The notes beneath the pieces were generated by a model. It was not told the DNA's origin. It ran no database searches and saw only the letters and a list, made by a program, of their open reading frames with translations. This document shows positions 51,496 through 59,691 of a stretch of 64,000 nt of DNA, piece by piece (within the stretch, counting starts at the first letter, position 1; every line of letters starts with the position of its first letter). The stretch is from Nostocoides_A vanveenii (GTDB lineage: Bacteria; Actinomycetota; Actinomycetes; Actinomycetales; Dermatophilaceae), in the NCBI RefSeq assembly GCF_039531165.1, contig NZ_BAAAPN010000057.1, positions 62,001 through 126,000 of the forward strand, given 5' to 3'. The position numbers and the translations under genes are program-made.

Positions 51496-53067
51496 TTGGG
51501 TATCACCATCGAGCAACTGGCCGGGGACGGCCGACTGGGGCTGCGGATCGTCGGCGGGCTGACCGGGCGGCGTCGCGATATCACGTGGGCGCACACCAGC
51601 GAGTTGCTCGACCCGACGGCGTGGCTGGACGGCGGCGAGTTGCTGATGACTCTGGGCATCAACCTGCCCGACGACGCGGTCGGACAGCGGGCGTATGTCG
51701 AGCGGCTGGCCCGGCTGGGCGCGTCCGGTCTCGCGTTCGACACCGGGATGATCCACCCGGAGGTGCCCGAAGCATTGGCCCAGGCGGGGGATGAGTTCGG
51801 GCTGCCGGTGCTCGCCATCCCGGCCGCGACGCCCTTCCTGGCGATCTCACGCGCGGTCATCTCCGCGATCACCGCGGACCAAGTGGCGTTGGTCGCGCAG
51901 ATCTCGCGCAATCAGGAGCGGCTTGCGAGTGCGGCCATGGTCAAGGGTGCGGCAGGAGTCGTCGACACGCTCGCGCGGGCCTTGTCCGCAACGGTCGTCA
52001 CGCTCGACGGCTCCGGTGCGGCTGTGGACTCGGCGGGCGCTGGCGCCGGCCGGCTGGCGAAGCGGGCCGCGGCGTTGCTGGACTCTCGCCGGGGCAAGGG
52101 TGTGCCGGCCCGGCAGCAGACGATCAGCCATGTCGACGACGACGGGTATTTCACCGTGCAAGTGCTGGGCAAGCCCAAGCAGGCCGGCGGCTATCTGGTG
52201 GTCGGTGGACGTCGTCAGTTGGATTCGAACCAGCGGCTGCTGGTGAGCTATTCGGCGACCTTGCTCTCGATCCTGCTCGACCGTCCGGCGCACCTCCATG
52301 AGGCGGAAATGCGCCTGCGGCGCATGCTCTTTCGGTCACTCCTGCGCCCCGGTGCGGATGTCGATCTCGGCCTATTGCGGTATGTCGGATTCGCTGCCGA
52401 CCGGGAGGTGGCCGTGGTCGCTGTCGGGGACGCCGGACCGCCGCGGGCGGCCGAGGCAGCGGTTGACGCGGCTCTGGCCGCGCGAGGCACACCGGCGCTT
52501 GTGATGGCGAACTCGAAGGGCCTCGCGGTATTGGTGGGGGCGGCCGAACGGGGCGAGGTCGCGGAGATGACGCTCGCTGCCCTGCGGGCGAGCCTCGGTC
52601 GGCTGCCCTCGGCCGGGGTAGGCCGTGGTGTCGAGCTCGGGCTCGCGTTGGACAGCTATCGGCAGGCGATCGCCGCCGCGCGCGTGGCGCTCGGGCAGCC
52701 GGGGCAGATCATTGACTTCGCGGAGTTGAGCATCTTCGACGTGCTGCTCGGCACGCAGTCACGCGACACATTGGCCGCGATCGCCGGCTCGGTGCTCCGC
52801 CCGCTGGACCCACTCACGAGCGGCCTGTCCGCCGACCTGCTGCGTACGACATCGGAGTTCCTTGCGCACGGTGGACATTGGGAAGCTACGGCGAATGCGC
52901 TTGGTGTGCACCGGCATACGTTGCGCAACCGGATAGACCGGATCTCCGGCATCCTCGGCCGCGACCTCACCATCGCGAGCGAACGCGCCGAGGTCTGGCT
53001 TGCCCTCAAGGCCCGCGAACTCCTCCACCTCACCTCAACCGAGGCCGCCGGCGAGCCGGATCGTTGA
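51496..53067 (+). CDS. PucR-family transcriptional regulator
   Basis: 523 residues. I take the TTG at 51496 with GGGAGG 5 bases upstream; the frame is open back to an ATG at 51421. The N-terminal PucR domain runs ITIEQLAGDGRLGLRIVGGL to PVLAIPAATPFLAISRAVIS. The centre is a sensor-like GGDEF-related region, and the C-terminus is the PucR helix-turn-helix: TTSEFLAHGGHWEATANALG, VHRHTLRNRIDRISGILGRD. In Corynebacterium a PucR-type GabR controls gabTDP, so control of the flanking aminotransferase and permease operons is likely. Confidence 0.88.
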   Translation: MGITIEQLAGDGRLGLRIVGGLTGRRRDITWAHTSELLDPTAWLDGGELLMTLGINLPDDAVGQRAYVERLARLGASGLAFDTGMIHPEVPEALAQAGDEFGLPVLAIPAATPFLAISRAVISAITADQVALVAQISRNQERLASAAMVKGAAGVVDTLARALSATVVTLDGSGAAVDSAGAGAGRLAKRAAALLDSRRGKGVPARQQTISHVDDDGYFTVQVLGKPKQAGGYLVVGGRRQLDSNQRLLVSYSATLLSILLDRPAHLHEAEMRLRRMLFRSLLRPGADVDLGLLRYVGFAADREVAVVAVGDAGPPRAAEAAVDAALAARGTPALVMANSKGLAVLVGAAERGEVAEMTLAALRASLGRLPSAGVGRGVELGLALDSYRQAIAAARVALGQPGQIIDFAELSIFDVLLGTQSRDTLAAIAGSVLRPLDPLTSGLSADLLRTTSEFLAHGGHWEATANALGVHRHTLRNRIDRISGILGRDLTIASERAEVWLALKARELLHLTSTEAAGEPDR

Positions 53068-53078
53068 CAGCTTCCCCG

Positions 53079-53147
53079 CCCGATGCCGGAACCCCCTTGT
53101 TCGCACCGGAAGACGTCCTGTGCGAACAAGGGCCTGGTGGCATCGGG
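53079..53147. repeat. Two-stage inverted repeat between convergent genes
   Basis: CCCGATGCC (53079-53087) pairs with GGCATCGGG (53139-53147), and CCCTTGTTCGCAC (53094-53106) pairs with GTGCGAACAAGGG (53120-53132). All 22 pairs are perfect; the internal loops are asymmetric only in base identity, each 6 bases. The 13-base apical loop is CGGAAGACGTCCT. Probably a terminator for pucR and the ATP-grasp gene, or a REP-type element. Confidence 0.75.
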
Positions 53148-53189
53148 CGAGAAGGCTGCGACTGGTGTGGCGACGCCTCGAGCCGGGGG

Positions 53190-54647
53190 TCAGAGGGCCT
53201 TGGAGTTCAGCAGGGTAGGCATGATCACCGGGGCTTCGGTCAGGGGTGAGCTCACATACTGCGAGCGGATGCCGCTGACGATCTGCTCGCAGCGCGGAGT
53301 CAGCGACTTGGGGTCGTCGGTCTGCATCCGCGAGCGGCCCATCACGATGCCGAGGTCCGCGCCCTTGAACAAGTAATCCCCGGGGCCATAGATCCGCATG
53401 AAGAAGAACTCGTTCTCGTCCTGCAGGCCGTGCCAATCCAGGGCGGGTCGGCGGTATTCGAAGGACCCGTCGGGCTGGATCGCCCAGGTGCCGGTGCGGG
53501 GTGCGGCAAGGATCGAGGAGACCTCGTCCTCCGGCTGCTTCATGATCAGCTGGCTCCATTGGTCGATCGCCGCCAACTCGGTCCAGCGCTCGTTGATCTC
53601 GTCGGTGTCGATGGTGTAGTCGACGTCCATGTATTCGAGCAGGTGGAAGAGATAGAGCGGCAGGTCGGCATAGGCCCCGGCGGTGACCATGGTGATCGGT
53701 GAGGCCCCCGAGATGCGCGGGTTGAGTTCGCCGAGATAAACCTCGTCAGTGTCTAGATCGATGAGGGTGTCGACCTCGAAGAAGCCGGTGTAGCCCTCCA
53801 GCGCGAGCCGGTCGCCGAGCTTGCGCACGAGCTGCGTCGCGGCTGTGCGCTGCTTCTGGGTCATGGTCTCGGGGAAGACGTCATTGCCGCACCAGCCACC
53901 CTTGTAGGGCGTCATCGACTCATACCCGGTAAGGTCGACCATGAACGGGCCGACGATCGTCCCGTGCCGCGTGATGCACCCCTCGACCGCGAAGGCGGTG
54001 TTGCGGATGCGCTTCATGATCTTCGCCTCCTGCCCGGCGAGATCCTCCGTGTACTTGTCCCAATCCTGTTGGCTCGCAACGAAAAACGTGGTCTTCCCCG
54101 AATCGCCGTAGGGCAGCTGGATCACCAGATCACTGCCCAGGCCGGCCTCGCCGGCGAGGGCCAGCAACTCGTCATACGAGTCAGCTGAGGCGAGGATATT
54201 GGGGACGCTCGGCGCGCCCGCCTCATTGCCGAGGCGGGTGGTCTCGAGCTTGGAGTCGAGCCGTTTGCGCAGGGCGACGGGCGGGAGGGTGAGGGTGTAG
54301 CCAAGCTCGCGGCAGATCTCCTCGGTCTCCTCGTCGATGAAGACCGCCATCACCCGCGGCTTGCCGCCGCGCGCTTTCAGGCGCGCCTGCAGCTCGGGGT
54401 TGCGCAGCAGCCAGTTGGTGATCTGCTCGGAGGAGGTGAAGGTGCCGTCATACGGCTGGGATGGGGTGATGATGCGCGGGTGCTGGCCGTCCCACGGGTC
54501 GTAGTAGGTGAGGTAGTTGAAGTTGCGGACCCACCGGTCCAGCCCGAGCAGATTGAAGGGCGTCGGCCCGACGAAATAGATCGGCTCGTCATTGGTCCGG
54601 TAGAACGACCGGATCTCGGAGATATTGCGCAGGGGGTGGGTGGTCAT
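53190..54647 (-). CDS. ATP-grasp ligase of unknown substrate
   Basis: 485 residues, AAGGAG 5 bases before the ATG at 54647. The ATP-grasp fold is visible: RLDSKLETTRLGNEAGAPSV (start of the grasp), LVIQLPYGDSGKTTFFVASQ with the Gly-rich loop, the central NTAFAVEGCITRHGTIVGPF and the Mg-binding GFFEVDTLIDLDTDEVYLGE followed by LNPRISGAS. Such proteins are often labelled biotin carboxylase, but no carboxylase partners are here; an amino-acid or dipeptide ligase activity is more likely. Its start overlaps the stop of the NylB-like hydrolase (ATGA), so both are made together. Confidence 0.75.
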   Translation of the reverse strand: MTTHPLRNISEIRSFYRTNDEPIYFVGPTPFNLLGLDRWVRNFNYLTYYDPWDGQHPRIITPSQPYDGTFTSSEQITNWLLRNPELQARLKARGGKPRVMAVFIDEETEEICRELGYTLTLPPVALRKRLDSKLETTRLGNEAGAPSVPNILASADSYDELLALAGEAGLGSDLVIQLPYGDSGKTTFFVASQQDWDKYTEDLAGQEAKIMKRIRNTAFAVEGCITRHGTIVGPFMVDLTGYESMTPYKGGWCGNDVFPETMTQKQRTAATQLVRKLGDRLALEGYTGFFEVDTLIDLDTDEVYLGELNPRISGASPITMVTAGAYADLPLYLFHLLEYMDVDYTIDTDEINERWTELAAIDQWSQLIMKQPEDEVSSILAAPRTGTWAIQPDGSFEYRRPALDWHGLQDENEFFFMRIYGPGDYLFKGADLGIVMGRSRMQTDDPKSLTPRCEQIVSGIRSQYVSSPLTEAPVIMPTLLNSKAL

Positions 54648-55906
54648 CTCTTCTCCTTGATGGCTGCCGGGTGGGCGGCGAGGGCGGATCGGGTCAGGGC
54701 GCTGGCGAGGGTTTCGAAGAGCCCCAGTGTGTCGAAAAATCGGGCGCCGTCCTGGGCGGTCGGCCACGAGGACAGCTTGACGCCGGTGATCGCGGCGCGC
54801 TGGTTGACATAGATCATCTGGCCGTGCACACCGAGCGCGAGGAAGGTCGTCCGGTCCGGGAAGGGCACCCAGATCTGATTGCGGTAGTGACCGCCCGGCA
54901 TGCCGGTCGGCGAGCTTGTGGCGGCGAAGGCCGAGCGCAGATCCTCGGTGCCGAGCAGCGTGTCGGTGGTCAGCCAGCTCGGGCCGACCTTGCGGCCGGA
55001 TGGCGAAATACCGCTGTGCCGCAACATTTCTCCCAACCTTGCGACGTCCCGAAGGGTGGCGCACATGCCACCGTCCGCGATGGCCGTGCCCGCCTGGTCG
55101 ATGCTCACGTATGCCGTGTGCTCACCCCCCATGGGTGCCCAGACGTAGTCGTGGATCAGGTCCGCGAGCGGGCGGCCGGTCGCCTCCTCGCACACCCACC
55201 CGAGCGCGTCGGTCTCGCTGGAGCGGTAGTGGAAGGTGCCGCCGTGCTCGCGCTCGCGGGGCAAGGTGAGCAGGAAGTCGTGCAGGGTGTCCGGGATGTC
55301 GGCCCGCGGGCTGCGCCACTGGGTCGCGTGCTCCATCAGGTAGACGTCCGCGTCGGGGTCGTGGTAGGTCTCGTTGAACCGCACACCCGAGCGCATGTCG
55401 AGCAGATGCCGCACGGTCGCGCCCGCGAATCCGCTCTCTCCTAACGCAGGAACGATCTCCTGCACGCGGGTGTCGAAGCCGAACCAGCCCGCGTCGACGA
55501 GCGTCGTCGCGACGACGCCGACCACGGTCTTGGTGACCGACATCAGCAGGTGCCGGGTGTCGGGGAGCATGGAATCGGCATACGTCTCGGCGCGGATGCG
55601 GCCGTGGTGCAGGATGACGAAACCATCGGTGTAGGTGTCCGCGAGGACGTCCGCACCGGTCGTATGACCGGTGATCCGCCCGGTGGCGTCGTAGCGCGGG
55701 GTGGCGAGCCGGAGAAGATTCGGATCGGGTTCTGCGGCAAGGGGTTCCGGATGCGGCGATGCCTGGATCACCTGCATCCGCAGCACCTCGTCGAGGTGGA
55801 GGAAGGTCCAGCGGTTGTGCGGCGCGTCGGCCCAGTTGTCGAGGGTGACGCCCCGGCCGATGGCATCCGTGGAGAGCGGGTGGGGCGTCACCCCCGACAC
55901 GCTCAT
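54644..55906 (-). CDS. NylB-like serine hydrolase (class C beta-lactamase fold), paralogue A
   Basis: 420 residues from the ATG at 55906. The catalytic SxxK is in RHLLMSVTKTVVGVVATTLV, the second-motif Tyr in GTFHYRSSETDALGWVCEEA and the third region is FLALGVHGQMIYVNQRAAIT. LLDMRSGVRFNETYHDPDAD is also typical of 6-aminohexanoate-dimer hydrolases and related esterases, which cleave amide or ester bonds of small omega-amino acid derivatives. No signal peptide, so it acts in the cytoplasm. It overlaps the permease upstream and the ATP-grasp gene downstream, each by four bases. A paralogue lies at 58412-59662. Confidence 0.85.
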   Translation of the reverse strand: MSVSGVTPHPLSTDAIGRGVTLDNWADAPHNRWTFLHLDEVLRMQVIQASPHPEPLAAEPDPNLLRLATPRYDATGRITGHTTGADVLADTYTDGFVILHHGRIRAETYADSMLPDTRHLLMSVTKTVVGVVATTLVDAGWFGFDTRVQEIVPALGESGFAGATVRHLLDMRSGVRFNETYHDPDADVYLMEHATQWRSPRADIPDTLHDFLLTLPREREHGGTFHYRSSETDALGWVCEEATGRPLADLIHDYVWAPMGGEHTAYVSIDQAGTAIADGGMCATLRDVARLGEMLRHSGISPSGRKVGPSWLTTDTLLGTEDLRSAFAATSSPTGMPGGHYRNQIWVPFPDRTTFLALGVHGQMIYVNQRAAITGVKLSSWPTAQDGARFFDTLGLFETLASALTRSALAAHPAAIKEKR

Positions 55907-57306
55907 CGGGCTTCGGCGTCGACCGCGAGCTCGGGTCGGGCCTTGGTGCGATACGGCTTGGTGAGGGCGAATACCAGCAGCAGGGCAGCCCACGAGATGA
56001 GGCCGAGGGTGATCTGGGAGCGGGTGTCTTCGCGGATCGCCATGGAGACAAGGATCGCGGCCATCGCGATGATCGTGGCGATCGTCAGATAGGGGAAGGC
56101 CCACATCTTGAACTTCAGCTGGCGGCCGGCGGCGTCATGGCGCTTGCGCAGGACGTATTGCGAGGCGGCGATGAGGATGTAGGCAAAGAGTATGACGGCG
56201 CCGGAAGAGTTGATCAGGAAACTGAAGACCTTGTCGGGTGAGAGGTAGGCGGCGATGACGCAGAGGAAGCCGACGACCGTGGACATCAAGATCGCATAGG
56301 TGGGGACGCCGCGCTTGTTGACGATCATGACCTGCGGCGGGGCTTCGCGACGACGAGCGAGGGTGAAGAGCATCCGGCTTGCGGTGTAGAGGCCGGAGTT
56401 GAGGCAGGACAGGACCGACGTGAGGACGACGGCGTTCATCAGGTCGGCCGCGTGGGGGACGCCGAGTTTCTCGAAGGCGCTGACATACGGCGAGGCGCCA
56501 AGCTCGGTGGAGTTCCACGGGAGGATGACGGCGAGCAGGAAGACCGAGCCGACGAAGAACAGGGAGATCCGCCAGACAACCGAGCGGGTGGCCTTGGTGA
56601 CGGCGCGCTCCGGGTCGTCGGACTCCGCGCCGGCGATGGTGGCAATCTCGGCGCCCACCATCGAGAAGACCGCGGTGACCATGCCGGCGAAGATGATCGA
56701 CTTGCCATTGGGGAAGAAGCCGCCGTGCGCGGTCAGATTGCTGAAGTCGAAGCTGGCGCCCGGCCACATGCCGATGACGAAGAGGCTCACACAGACCAGG
56801 AAGATCAAGATGGTCGCGACCTTGATGCCGGCGAACCAGTACTCAAACTCGCCAAAAGCCTTGACAGAGTATAGATTTGTCGCGGTCATGAGGACCATGA
56901 GGATCAGCGACATCATCCATAACGGGGCGTCGATCCAGTACTGGAGAATCTTGGCGCCGGCCACGGCTTCGAAGCCGACGATGATGACCCAGAAGTACCA
57001 GTAGAGCCAGGCCACGGAGAAGCCGGCCCATGGGCCGAGCGCCTCGCGGGCATACTCGCTGAACGAGCCGGTGGTCGGCCGGGCGACGGACATCTCGCCG
57101 AGCATCTGCATGACCATGATGATCAGCACGCCACAGAGGGCGTAGGTGAGGAAGGCGCCCGGGCCGGTCTCGTTGATGACCACCCCCGACCCGACGAACA
57201 GGCCCGCACCGATGACGCCGCCGATGGCGATCATGGTCAAATGCCGTTGCCGTAGGCCCTTGTGCAGGCCCTCACTCGATGTTGCTTCGGTGGTTGTTAC
57301 CGCCAT
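55903..57306 (-). CDS. APC-family amino acid permease (GabP/AnsP type)
   Basis: 467 residues, 12 membrane helices. The first helix LTMIAIGGVIGAGLFVGSGV has the APC GxGLF motif; GFEAVAGAKILQYW, MVGAEIATIAGAESDDPERA and NSGLYTASRMLFTLARRREA are the conserved amino acid:cation symporter segments of the GABA/lysine/asparagine permease group. It leads the permease-hydrolase-ATP-grasp operon. GABA or a related omega-amino acid or its amide is the likely substrate, judged from the neighbouring genes. Confidence 0.88.
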   Translation of the reverse strand: MAVTTTEATSSEGLHKGLRQRHLTMIAIGGVIGAGLFVGSGVVINETGPGAFLTYALCGVLIIMVMQMLGEMSVARPTTGSFSEYAREALGPWAGFSVAWLYWYFWVIIVGFEAVAGAKILQYWIDAPLWMMSLILMVLMTATNLYSVKAFGEFEYWFAGIKVATILIFLVCVSLFVIGMWPGASFDFSNLTAHGGFFPNGKSIIFAGMVTAVFSMVGAEIATIAGAESDDPERAVTKATRSVVWRISLFFVGSVFLLAVILPWNSTELGASPYVSAFEKLGVPHAADLMNAVVLTSVLSCLNSGLYTASRMLFTLARRREAPPQVMIVNKRGVPTYAILMSTVVGFLCVIAAYLSPDKVFSFLINSSGAVILFAYILIAASQYVLRKRHDAAGRQLKFKMWAFPYLTIATIIAMAAILVSMAIREDTRSQITLGLISWAALLLVFALTKPYRTKARPELAVDAEAR

Positions 57307-57395
57307 CGGAATGCCCCTTCCCTTCCCACTTCGTTGTGGAATGTCGATGAGTGGAAGGGTGCCAGCGGGGATGGCGGCCGTGGATGGCCGATATG

Positions 57396-57433
57396 TCGAA
57401 ATTCGAAGGGTTTGGCAGGACGTTCCGTCCTGC
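57396..57433. promoter_or_regulatory. Palindromes upstream of the permease operon
   Basis: TCGAAATTCGA (57396-57406) is a perfect 11-bp palindrome and GCAGGACG-TTC-CGTCCTGC (57415-57433) has perfect 8-bp arms. Both lie 90-130 bases before the permease ATG. Whether the PucR protein or another factor binds them is unknown. The rest of the 263-base gap shows nothing else. Confidence 0.5.
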
Positions 57434-57569
57434 GCTGCGCGCGGCCCGAGACAACCAGACTCCCCAGTCCGTATGCCGAATCCTCACCCGTGTGTTGCGG
57501 CACCTCCCACGGTAGCCGAGCCCGCCACCGGTCTGGCCGTCGGGGTCCGGGACGGCCATTCTGTGCGGC

Positions 57570-58376
57570 TCAGGCGCCGAAAGGCCAGCCGGCGTGCATG
57601 CCGGGGGAATCGGCATACGCCGGTTCGATGTAGTGCTCGGTGGCGAAGAAGGCGCGGAAGATCTCCTCGGGCATACCGAGGAAGCCTTCGATGTCGGTCT
57701 TCTGGCTGCGATGGGCTTCCATCGCCGCGCGGCGGTGCGGCAGGAAGTCGGCGACGTCGACCTGCCAGGTGATCTCGGCCTCGGGAGTGCCGAGCGGGTT
57801 GCCGTCGTCCATCGGGGCGTCCGGGTTGAACGCGTCGCTGTCGCTGAGCCCGGCGGCCTTGGCGCCTTCATACAGCCGGCGAATGATGTCGCGGTTCATC
57901 GTCGACTCGAGCACCCGCGGGCGCCGCGCCGCGAGCCGGGCCCCCTCGTGCAGGACGTGGTGGACCTTGACGTGATCGGGGTGGCCGTAGCCGCCGTGCC
58001 AGTCGTAGCCGACGACGATGTCCGCGTCCTCGGCGTCGAGAATTGCGGCCAGTCGCAGGCCAGCGTCGCGAGTGTCGGCCTGATGGAAGCACCCGGCGTG
58101 GGTGTTTTGCTCCCAGCCGGTCATGCCCGAGTCGGAGTAGCCGAGCCACTCGACGCGGGCGACCCCGAGAGCCGCCGCCGAGCGCTCCGCCTCGATGCGG
58201 CGACGGTCGATCAGTGTCTCGCCGGGCGCCAGGTCGTCGGGGACTTCCCCGTGTTCGCCGTTGGTCGCGAAGACCGCAACGACGCGGCTGCCCTCGGCCG
58301 CGGCACGGGCCATGGCCCCCGATGTCTGCGAGGCCTCGTCGTCCGGATGAGCGTGGAAGAACACAATGGTCGGCAC
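57570..58376 (-). CDS. PIG-L family deacetylase
   Basis: 268 residues from the GTG at 58376. The zinc-binding AHPDDE is in TIVFFHAHPDDEASQTSGAM near residue 8, with the later His of YDWHGGYGHPDHVKVHHVLH. ATNGEHGEVPDDL and RRRIEAERSAAALGVARVEW are typical of MshB/Mca-type enzymes, which deacetylate GlcNAc-inositol or cleave mycothiol conjugates; other PIG-L members deacetylate diverse N-acyl sugars. It is divergent from the second NylB-like gene with 35 bases between starts, suggesting linked regulation. Confidence 0.85.
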   Translation of the reverse strand: MPTIVFFHAHPDDEASQTSGAMARAAAEGSRVVAVFATNGEHGEVPDDLAPGETLIDRRRIEAERSAAALGVARVEWLGYSDSGMTGWEQNTHAGCFHQADTRDAGLRLAAILDAEDADIVVGYDWHGGYGHPDHVKVHHVLHEGARLAARRPRVLESTMNRDIIRRLYEGAKAAGLSDSDAFNPDAPMDDGNPLGTPEAEITWQVDVADFLPHRRAAMEAHRSQKTDIEGFLGMPEEIFRAFFATEHYIEPAYADSPGMHAGWPFGA

Positions 58377-58411
58377 GGGCCGCAAGAGTAGTGGCTCGTA
58401 GTCTGAGAGGC

Positions 58412-59662
58412 GTGAGCGAGCCGTCCGTCCTGACCGAGCACAGCTACTACCACCCCCAGCCGGGCACCGCCTGGGAGGCCGTCGGCGCCGCTGCCGAGTT
58501 GCTGGGTGCGCAAGCCCCACTCGTCACGCTCGCCAACTGGCAGGAGGATCCGCACCACTCTTGGGCCTTCCAGCACATGCGCGAGCTGATGCCGAGCCAG
58601 GTCATCGAGGGCACCGACGAGCCGCGCCCGCTGCCGGAAGCGCTCGGTGAGGTGGGCGGCATACGGCTCGAAACGCCCTGGGCCACAACGGTAGACGCGC
58701 TCATCGACGCGACCGAGACCGACGGGTTTCTCGTCCTGCACAAGGGGGCGATCGTCGATGAGCGGTATGCCGGCGGGATGACGCGGCGTCGACGTCACCT
58801 GATCATGTCCTGCACCAAGTCCGTCGTGTCCGCGGTCGCGGGCAGCCTCACCGGCGCTGGACTGCTCGATCCGGATGCCCCCGTCGAGACCTATGTCCCC
58901 GAACTCGCCACGAGCGGGTACGCCGGCGCGACCGTGCGCACCGTCCTCGACATGCGTTCCGGGGTGAAGTTCAGCGAGGCCTATCTCGACCCCGACGCCG
59001 AGGTCCGTGTCATGGAACGGTCGATGGGCTGGGCGCCGCGCAACCACGGCGACCCGCTGGGCATGTACCCCTACATCCTGACCATGACGCGCGACCGCGC
59101 CCACAACGGCACCTTCGACTATCGCTCGATCGAGACCGACGTCCTCGGGTGGATCGTCGAGCGCGCCGCCGGGCGACGCATGTCGGAGTTGATCGGCGAG
59201 CGGATCTGGCGGCCGATGGGCGCCTTCCACGACGCCGAGATCACCGCCGACCCGCTCGGCTGTGCAGTCCACGACGGCGGTATGTCCGCGACCCTGCGCG
59301 ATCTCGGCCGCTTCGGGCTGATGCTGCTCGACCACGGCCGGGTGGGCGAGCGCGAGGTGCTGCCGGCGGGGTGGGTGACGGATGCGGCATACCCGCCGGA
59401 CGACGTGCGCGCGGCGTTCGCTGCGTCGGTCAACGAGCCCTACCTGCCCGGCGGGTGGTATCGCAGCCAATTCTGGTTCGTGCCAGGGGATTCCGGGCCG
59501 ATCCTGCTGTGTCTGGGCATCCACGGGCAGATGATCTTTGTCGAGTTTGCGACCGGGCTGGTGGGCGTGAAGCTCTCCTCCTGGCCGACCCCGCAGAACG
59601 CCGACAAGCTGGTCGCGACCATCAACGCCTTCCGCGCGATCGGGCGGTCGCTGGCGGGCTGA
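58412..59662 (+). CDS. NylB-like serine hydrolase, paralogue B
   Basis: 416 residues from the GTG at 58412 (GAGAGG directly upstream). SxxK is in HLIMSCTKSVVSAVAGSLTG, the Tyr in GTFDYRSIETDVLGWIVERA, and the third region in LLCLGIHGQMIFVEFATGLV. LDMRSGVKFSEAYLDPDAEV and IGERIWRPMGAFHDAEI match paralogue A throughout, so the two arose by duplication. Cytoplasmic, as no signal peptide is seen. Divergent from the PIG-L gene and downstream of a minus-strand operon containing the paralogue. Confidence 0.85.
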   Translation: MSEPSVLTEHSYYHPQPGTAWEAVGAAAELLGAQAPLVTLANWQEDPHHSWAFQHMRELMPSQVIEGTDEPRPLPEALGEVGGIRLETPWATTVDALIDATETDGFLVLHKGAIVDERYAGGMTRRRRHLIMSCTKSVVSAVAGSLTGAGLLDPDAPVETYVPELATSGYAGATVRTVLDMRSGVKFSEAYLDPDAEVRVMERSMGWAPRNHGDPLGMYPYILTMTRDRAHNGTFDYRSIETDVLGWIVERAAGRRMSELIGERIWRPMGAFHDAEITADPLGCAVHDGGMSATLRDLGRFGLMLLDHGRVGEREVLPAGWVTDAAYPPDDVRAAFAASVNEPYLPGGWYRSQFWFVPGDSGPILLCLGIHGQMIFVEFATGLVGVKLSSWPTPQNADKLVATINAFRAIGRSLAG

Positions 59663-59691
59663 CCGGTTCGCCCGGCGCGAGGAGTCCACCG

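Noticed and set aside
53190..54647. Biotin carboxylase subunit
   Set aside because: There is no biotin carrier or carboxyltransferase gene nearby, the length and motifs differ, and the operon context is amide metabolism.
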